64,000 nucleotides of DNA from NCBI GenBank assembly GCA_014898425.1, contig RCSZ01000015.1:744001-808000 (forward strand). The letters run 5' to 3'. This DNA comes from Botryotinia globosa. Taxonomy: Eukaryota > Ascomycota > Leotiomycetes > Helotiales > Sclerotiniaceae. How positions within the stretch are numbered: the first letter of the stretch is position 1; each line of letters opens with the position of its first letter. The translations under genes and the position numbers were made by a program. Positions 58,179-64,000 of the stretch are shown piece by piece. Under the pieces are notes generated by a model. That model saw nothing but the letters and a program-made list of their open reading frames with translations, was not told the DNA's origin and made no database searches.

Positions 58179-59664
58179 ATGGCTCCCGCCCCTCCAGCTT
58201 CGAAAAAGGAGGATAATGCTACCATCCCCCTAACCGCGAATGTCTACCTCCAGCTCAAACGATTAGCAATGGGCGAACACTGGCTCTCACGCTATGTTCC
58301 CGCGCTCATCCTGCTCTTTGAAGCTTTCCTTTGCAGTGCTGTAATCTACTACATACCCTGTATGTTCTCTTTTTCTCTTCTTCTTTCTCCATAGTGCCCC
58401 CCACCCCCCCCTCTTCCATCATGCCATCGCTGACTCTCCACAGACACAGAAATAGACTGGAAAGCCTACATGGAACAGATCAGCCAATACGACTCCGGCG
58501 AGCGCGATTACACTCAAATCAAAGGTGGAACCGGCCCATTGGTATACCCTGCCGCACATGTATGGATATACTATGCATTATGGTGGATTACTGATCATGG
58601 ACGTGATATACTGGTTGCGCAGCGCATATTTGGAGTTTTGTACCTGGGGACTTTGGGGGTTGTTTTGGCTTGTTATAAGAGGGCTAAGGTAGGTTTCGTT
58701 AATTGGATATGAATTGGGATCAAGGAGTCAGAGAGTATGGACTAATATTCGATTTGAAATCTAGGCACCGCATTATATATTTCCAATGCTCGTCCTTTCA
58801 AAACGATTACATAGCATATTTGTTCTTCGACTATTCAATGATGGCTTCGCGGTTTTCTTCTTATGGGTTGCGATCTACTTCTTCCAGCGCAGATTATGGA
58901 CAATTGGGAGCATGGCATATAGTTGGGGTCTGGGAATTAAGATGTCATTGTTACTAGCATTGCCCTCTATTGGAATAATGTTATTCTTGACAAAAGGGGT
59001 ACAAGGAGCTCTTAAACAAGCATGGCTTATGGCACAACTGCAAGTTGTAATTGCACTATCCTTCCTCCCAACAAATGCAATTGGTTATTTGAGTAGAGCT
59101 TTTGAGTTTTCAAGGGTATTCTTTTTCAAATGGACAGTCAATTGGAGATTTTTGGGAGAAGAAAAGTTCCTGAGTAAGGAATTTTCTATATCTCTATTGG
59201 TAGGACATATTAGTACTCTAGCTTTGTTCGCAATGACTAGATGGCTCAAGCCAGCGGAGAGGCCAATCATGGATTTGATTCGAAGTGCGCTGAGATTTGA
59301 GGAACCACTGGGACAAAGACTGCACGCCTGCTCGCATACGATATCACCAAACTATATTATGACAACCATCCTGACTGCTACCACAATTGGTATGCTCTTC
59401 GCTCGATCTTTGCATTACCAATTCTTTGCCTATCTTGCATGGGCTACCCCCTTCTTACTTTGGCGTAGTGGCATGCACCCAATCTTTCAATATGCTTTAT
59501 GGGGGGCGCAGGAATGGGCATGGAATGTATACCCAAGTACTGATATAAGCTCGTTGGTGGTAGTTGGAATTATGTTTATCACCGTGGCGGGTGTATGGTG
59601 GGGAACCAGGCTTGATTTTGTTGCGCCCAAAGGCCAAGGGGCCGTCGAAAAGAAAGCTGCTTAA
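58179..59664 (+). CDS. ALG3: Dol-P-Man:Man5GlcNAc2-PP-dolichol alpha-1,3-mannosyltransferase
   Basis: Three exons (58179-58359, 58444-58688, 58765-59664) keep frame and give 441 aa. The enzyme adds the first lumenal mannose to the lipid-linked oligosaccharide in the ER, using dolichol-P-mannose. Family marks are clear: [12 protein letters not shown] followed by [16 protein letters not shown] in the first lumenal loop, with the acidic catalytic region; [33 protein letters not shown]; and [20 protein letters not shown]. The tail [10 protein letters not shown] is not a perfect KKXX signal. About ten or eleven membrane helices are present. The start is the first Met and gives the expected short cytosolic N-terminus. 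Its 3' end is only 71 nt from the stop of the opposing eIF1A-like gene. Confidence 0.96.
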
Positions 59665-59735
59665 TCAGGCGTGAGCAAAATTCATTCTCGCCCCAGAACA
59701 TTTGGTATCTTGTAAAATATCGGATCTTGGTCATA

Positions 59736-60205
59736 TCACTCTTCGTCCGAGTCTGATGGTGGCATTTTGCCTACGGTCGATTCCTCGTCATCCGAATCCT
59801 CCATATATGCGGAGCTTTTTGGGAATTCCTTGGGCCTATTGAGATGGTGTGTCAGGAAATTCGAGCCAAAATAGTGCTCGATATGAAGACCTACCAGTAA
59901 GCTTCCTTTCGCCAAATGTGTTCATCCCGGACAACATTTATAATTTCACCACCAATCTTATTCTCTCTCACGTTTGCATCTTTCGTGTCGATCAGAACAT
60001 AACCACCACGTTTGATCCAAATTGTATTACGGAATCGAGAAGGCAATTCGACAAGAATGGTTGAATTGTCAGTGAGAGTGCAAGAGTATAAGCTGTTTCC
60101 TTCAGCTTTGATAACACGAGCAATCGATTGTGTTTGTGTCAATGTATCTGGCGGGGTAGAAGTTTCTTCGGCAGCCGCAAAGACGTTACGCTTTGGTTTC
60201 CCCAT
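59736..60205 (-). CDS. EIF1AD-like S1/IF1-domain RNA-binding protein
   Basis: Two exons (59895-60205 and 59836 downstream to 59736) across a 59-nt intron give 136 aa. The protein starts MGKPKRNVFAAAEE. An OB-fold of the eIF1A/S1-IF1 type follows (about 25-95: IARVIKAEGNSLYSCTL, LVELPSRFRNTIWIKRGGYV, GGEIINVVRDEHIWR). It ends in an acidic tail (YMEDSDDEESTVG, then PPSDSDEE). This order, and the LPSRFRNTIWI segment, match the EIF1AD/Obelix family rather than translation factor eIF1A itself. Human relatives bind RNA and act in late 40S ribosome maturation, which I give as family knowledge. It is convergent with ALG3. Confidence 0.9.
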
Positions 60206-60595
60206 TAAAAAATTTAATGTGGTGAGATTTGAATTGATTGAAAATTGAAGTTCAAAAAAAGAGCAGGTCTAGGCCTCACGATAGAATTTTGTGGAAAGTC
60301 CAAGGATGATGAAATTTAACAAGCTGATTTGTTATGTCTATCAACTTTCTTAAAAGGTACTCGCTCGTACTTGGGAATAATTTTTCGTTGGCGGGGTTCG
60401 GAATTATTATTATCCGTGACCGTATTGTCCATGGGAAACTTAGCCGAAGACCCTGACGCCCTGATGTAGAAACCCTTGGAAGATCTAAAAGACATTAATT
60501 TATAAGTCAAGGTCGTATTGAGCAACTCCGCTTACTTTATTTTAGAAGCCCTATACGTGAAAACTTTTTCCCATGTGGTTTAAGATGCTTATATA
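60206..60595. other. Intergenic with a doubtful small ORF
   Basis: A minus-strand reading from 60495 (MSFRSSKGFYIRASGSSAKF) to 60316 would give 59 basic residues ending KKVDRHNKSAC. The composition is protein-like but I recognise nothing and see no splice support. It may be a fragment or a small gene. Confidence 0.35.
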
Positions 60596-60980
60596 TAGGC
60601 ATGGGCGAATTATATAATCTTGGGGATGATTATATAAATCTATATTATTATACTTTTTGAGGTATATAAAATATTATATCAAGTTTATACAGATGTTTTT
60701 TAAACTAATAAAATCATCAGGATAAATAAAAGCAGGTTATTTTTGGAAAAAGTTTTTGTTAAGTTAACTTTTAATTTAGTATACAATTAGACCTAAAAGT
60801 TAGGTGCTAATCATGTGATTTATATACTAATAATTTCCTTTACAAAATAGCTTCAAAATAGCCTTTTTATAGGATTTTAGGATTAGTTATACATATAACG
60901 CAATTTAACTAATCCATATTACATGTTATATTTAACTACCAAATATGTGATATCACATATTAATAAATCGCCCAACCCTA
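60596..60980. mobile_element. hAT-like miniature element with 8-bp target duplication
   Basis: A 385-bp AT-rich element. Its ends TAGGCATGGGCGAA and the complement of the right end TAGGGTTGGGCGAT agree at 11 of 14 positions. Flanking 8-mers are CTTATATA (60588-60595) and CTTACATA (60981-60988), 7 of 8 matching. An 8-bp duplication and a GGGTTGGGCGAT end are typical of hAT transposons. It encodes nothing. A perfect 16-bp palindrome TATGTGATATCACATA lies at 60944-60959. It is probably a non-autonomous copy, partly decayed. Confidence 0.72.
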
Positions 60981-60988
60981 CTTACATA

Positions 60989-61520
60989 TATGTATAAAGT
61001 GCATTTTCCGAAGTATTCCCATATGTCCAGATGCATTCCAGAATATATCGAGATTCAATTACGACAGTCATTGTCTTACCATGGATCTAATTTTTCAAAA
61101 ACCTGTTGGATTTCTCCACATTTGGCGGAGATCCTACTTGGTATGGAGCTAGTATTCTCCCCAGCTCCCCAAACCTTTATTTTGAAGCCTTGACCTTCCA
61201 CCGGTCCTGATCTAGTGATGTTAGTCTGCTTCAAAACGCAAATTTCATACTTAGTATGGTGATTATCACTTTTAGTCTATAGGCACTACTAGCTACTATT
61301 CGTCATTAGTAAGGTCTTCGTATGACCTCCAGATATTCAACTTCCTCATCAGTTTAAATAGAAATTGTTTGCATATATCATTGAGCTCTCCCTTTTCCTT
61401 CTTGATTTTCCTACCATCTATCATCTCAACCATCAATATATACACACGTTCACATATTCCAAATCACTTTCATGTAATCTGATTACCATAGTTGGCATAT
61501 ATAATTCTATCACAGTCATA
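60989..61520. promoter_or_regulatory. Upstream region of the BSC6-like transporter
   Basis: Sequence between the hAT-like element and the MFS start codon. No gene is supported. The insertion of the element places its right end about 540 nt upstream of the ATG, so it may lie in the promoter. Confidence 0.45.
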
Positions 61521-63119
61521 ATGGCTGCTCATTTCTCTTCAATCTTCGACGTCGTATCGACAAACAATGAACTTGTTGCTGCTGGTACGGCAGCGAACAA
61601 TGAACCCATCGCCGCCCCTCAGAAATCAGTTACCAGAACATATCACTCAGCCCAACAACCTCATGACATTGAACTCGATAATTCACAATGGGGATCCAAT
61701 GTCAGTCGACCATCTGCATCTGGAACCACCACACCTGGAGCAGAACCTGAATCGGGATGGACAACTCCAGGTTGGCAGAGTTCAACATCCCCAAGCGCGC
61801 TGGAGGAGAGTCGATCACAAACTCCAAATAACGAGCCGGAATACATCGTTCAAAGCTTCTCCAATCCTCCCAAGAATAAATACAGAATGATTGCGACCTG
61901 TTTGCTGAACTTTGGCAACGGTTTGAGTGATGCCGCAGCTGGACCCTTGATTCCAAGGATGATCATGTACGTTAACTCATTCCCAAGAAACAATAACTAT
62001 TACTGATTAAATGTTAGAGCATATAACATTCAAGAAAGACTCGTATCTCTCATATTCATCACGCAGGCAATAGGCTATATTTCGGCAGCCTTTTTCATAG
62101 CTGCTATCAAATCTCGATTTGGAAGAGCCAAATCTATAATGTTTGCTGAAGGCCTCATGATTATTGGCTATGTGATGATTGTTCCCAATCCTCCATTCCC
62201 AGTGGTTGTCCTGGCATTCTTATTCATCGGATTTGGCATGGCAATTAACTTGTCGTTGTCAAACGTTTTCGCAGCTAACCTCGATAATGGTACTAAAATG
62301 TTGGGCTTCATGCATGGTTCCTACGGAGTTGGGGGTATCATTGCTCCATTGGTAGCCACCACACTCGTTTCGTCTGGCATTTCATGGAGTCGTTACTATT
62401 TTATTCCGCTTGGAATGATGCTCGTAAATTTAGTATTTGCCGGATGGGCTTTCTGGGACTACGAGGATCCAAATGAAACGGCACTGCTCAACTTGACCCA
62501 ATCAGGAAGCAGACCAAAGTCCAGTGCAAAGAAGGACTTGATGGAAATGTTGAAAGCTACTAAATTACCAGCTGTCTTGATCGGTGCTATTTTCATTTTC
62601 TCCTATCAAGGTGCGGAAGTTTCTATCTCCGGCTGGGTTGTCTACTTCTTGCAACAAACCAGAGGTGCTAATAACAATGCTGGATATGTTACTTCTGGTT
62701 TCTGGGGTGGTATCACACTCGGTCGTTTCTTTCTATCTCCTGTCGGGCACAATATTGGTGAAAAGAAGTTTGTGATTATCGTTGTGGTCTTATCAGCTGC
62801 TTTCGAAGGAATCGTTTGGGGTGTTCCTAACGTCATTGGAGACGCTGTTGCGGTTTCTATCGTCGGTCTCCTTCTTGGGCCCGTCTACCCATGTGCCGCC
62901 TACATTTTCACTCGCATCATCCCTCGCAAATACCAAGTCAGTGGAATGAGTGTCATCAGTGCTCTTGGTAGTTCTGGTGGTGCCATTGCTCCTTTCACCA
63001 CCGGAGTTTTGGCTGAGTCCTTTGGCAATTTCGTCTTGCATCCTATTGCTTTAGGTCTCTTTGCTGTCATGATGCTTTGCTGGTTCTTATTACCAAATGC
63101 GGAGAAGAAAGACGATTAA
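61521..63119 (+). CDS. BSC6-like MFS transporter
   Basis: Two exons (61521-61966 and 62018-63119) across a 51-nt intron give 515 aa. A long hydrophilic N-terminus (about 120 residues, Ser/Thr/Asn-rich, with TYHSAQQPHDIELD) precedes the first helix. Twelve or so membrane segments follow: ATCLLNFGNGLSDAAAGPLI first, then IKSRFGRAKSIMFAEGLMII (motif A-like), FMHGSYGVGGIIAPLVATTL and GFWGGITLGRFFLSP. This pattern is that of the fungal BSC6 / MFSD4-FucP-like group. The substrate is unknown. The splice join (PRMI-AYNIQERL) restores the expected loop after TM1. Confidence 0.9.
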
Positions 63120-64000
63120 ACATACAGCATATTGGCATAATGATCGACTGCACGACAAAATTTGGAATATGAAAATGAAATGCGCTTTGAATTTGATTAC
63201 ATATCTAGGTGGATTTTCGGTACTGAGCGGAAGTGCCATGGCGTTTTACTTGATACCAAGACGTTGGGACATGGCTGGCAGGTGTATATGGAGGGACCAT
63301 GGCGTCAATATGAAAGATTTGCTTTCTCGTTTGCATTGGGATTTTTGAAATTTATTGATTGAAATTGTTGTTTGATATTGAAATTTCAGAAGGACCGCCA
63401 AAAATTACAGTAATTTTCGGCTAGTTTATCATAGCTTACAACGGGAAGAATACATACAACTTCAATTCCTATTTACAACTCGTATACGAGACTTCAATGC
63501 ATTCCAAGGTTAACTTTACTTGAACGTCGGTGGCTGATTATTCTGAAGATTCATGTCTCTCAAAAGTGCAATAAACTACAATGAAACGAATACGCATCGG
63601 ATACGGATCGGATACAGATCGGATAGTAGTCGGGTCGTCGACAGCAGAAAGAGTGCAGTGGGGTGGTTTAAGTTACCTAGTCACCCCGCATTTTGCATGT
63701 GTTAATTGGTTAAAGGTCATAGCTATGGTCGTGCGTGAAGGCACTGAAAACCCCGAAGATTGATGTGAACGGAGGTGTGTTTTCGATTGCTAGAGTTTTA
63801 TTCCGTACAAACTCCGATGATTATCGAAACGAGTCACGAGTTTATCAATTGTGTTCGCATCATCAAATAGATGAGCGATGCTTTCGGTGATGCTTTCGGT
63901 GATACGAAATTTGTGAATCTGGGGAATGCATCGCTTGCCAAGCCCACCGGCTCAACAACCGAGGATATTTTAAGCCGAGCTGTTTCCTTCCTCCGTGAAC
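63120..64000. other. 3' flank and intergenic end of the window
   Basis: No gene is supported. A short direct repeat (CGGATACGGATCGGATACAGATCGGATA) lies near 63598-63625, and GATGCTTTCGGT is doubled at about 63878-63900. The sequence continues past the window edge. Confidence 0.5.

Overview
This is a 64 kb stretch of a filamentous ascomycete nuclear genome. The genes carry short GT-AG introns (about 50-70 nt), coding DNA alternates with very AT-rich gene-free tracts, and the transposon relic shows the C-to-T / G-to-A decay expected of repeat-induced point mutation (RIP). Gene content and style would suit a Leotiomycete such as a Botrytis/Sclerotinia relative. That assignment is inference, because no marker here settles it.

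Layout. 1-10 kb is mostly gene-poor. It has simple repeats, a decayed salicylate-hydroxylase-like FAD monooxygenase (about 2.26-3.89 kb, +), one intact DHA1-type MFS transporter (5159-6916, -), and the broken tail of an unidentified membrane protein (about 9.1-9.5 kb, -). 10.3-17.1 kb (-) is the large multifunctional pyrimidine gene (GATase-CPSase-inactive DHOase-ATCase, URA2/pyrABCN type). 18.1-20.7 kb is an AT-rich island holding a RIP-ruined Tc1/mariner transposon whose terminal repeats and TA duplication are still readable. 22.3-26.0 kb (+) is a YVC1-like vacuolar cation channel. 26.3-33.4 kb holds a small predicted mitochondrial membrane protein (-), a Nudix/YJR142W-type hydrolase (+), a membrane-anchored S33 peptidase (-), and a conserved-looking 310-aa protein of unknown function (+).

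33.4-38 kb is an accessory, decaying segment. It has a cluster of short inverted-repeat elements, an isochorismatase-family gene broken by one base, and a convergent Zn2Cys6 regulator with lost zinc ligands and stops. 39.0-43 kb has a PQ-loop membrane protein and an amidase-signature enzyme (both +). 43-47.8 kb is repeat-rich and mostly gene-free. 47.9-49.0 kb (+) is a GPI-type GH128 glucanase-like protein. 50.5-55.2 kb (-) is a SNF2 ATPase with an embedded RING finger (Rad5/Rad16/Uls1 class). 58.2-59.7 kb (+) is ALG3, convergent with a 136-aa eIF1A-domain (EIF1AD-like) protein. 60.6-61.0 kb is a hAT-like miniature element with an imperfect 8-bp duplication. 61.5-63.1 kb (+) is a BSC6-like MFS transporter.

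How the genes relate. Most intact genes are unrelated housekeeping functions: pyrimidine synthesis, N-glycan assembly, chromatin/DNA repair, vacuolar calcium and RNA binding. The accessory enzymes (FAD monooxygenase, isochorismatase, its neighbouring regulator) are all broken, which suggests loss of a dispensable metabolic function. I found no CRISPR array, rRNA or convincing tRNA. The most striking non-genic signals are the readable transposon ends, two families of miniature elements, and abrupt C-rich to G-rich strand-skew switches inside several genes.
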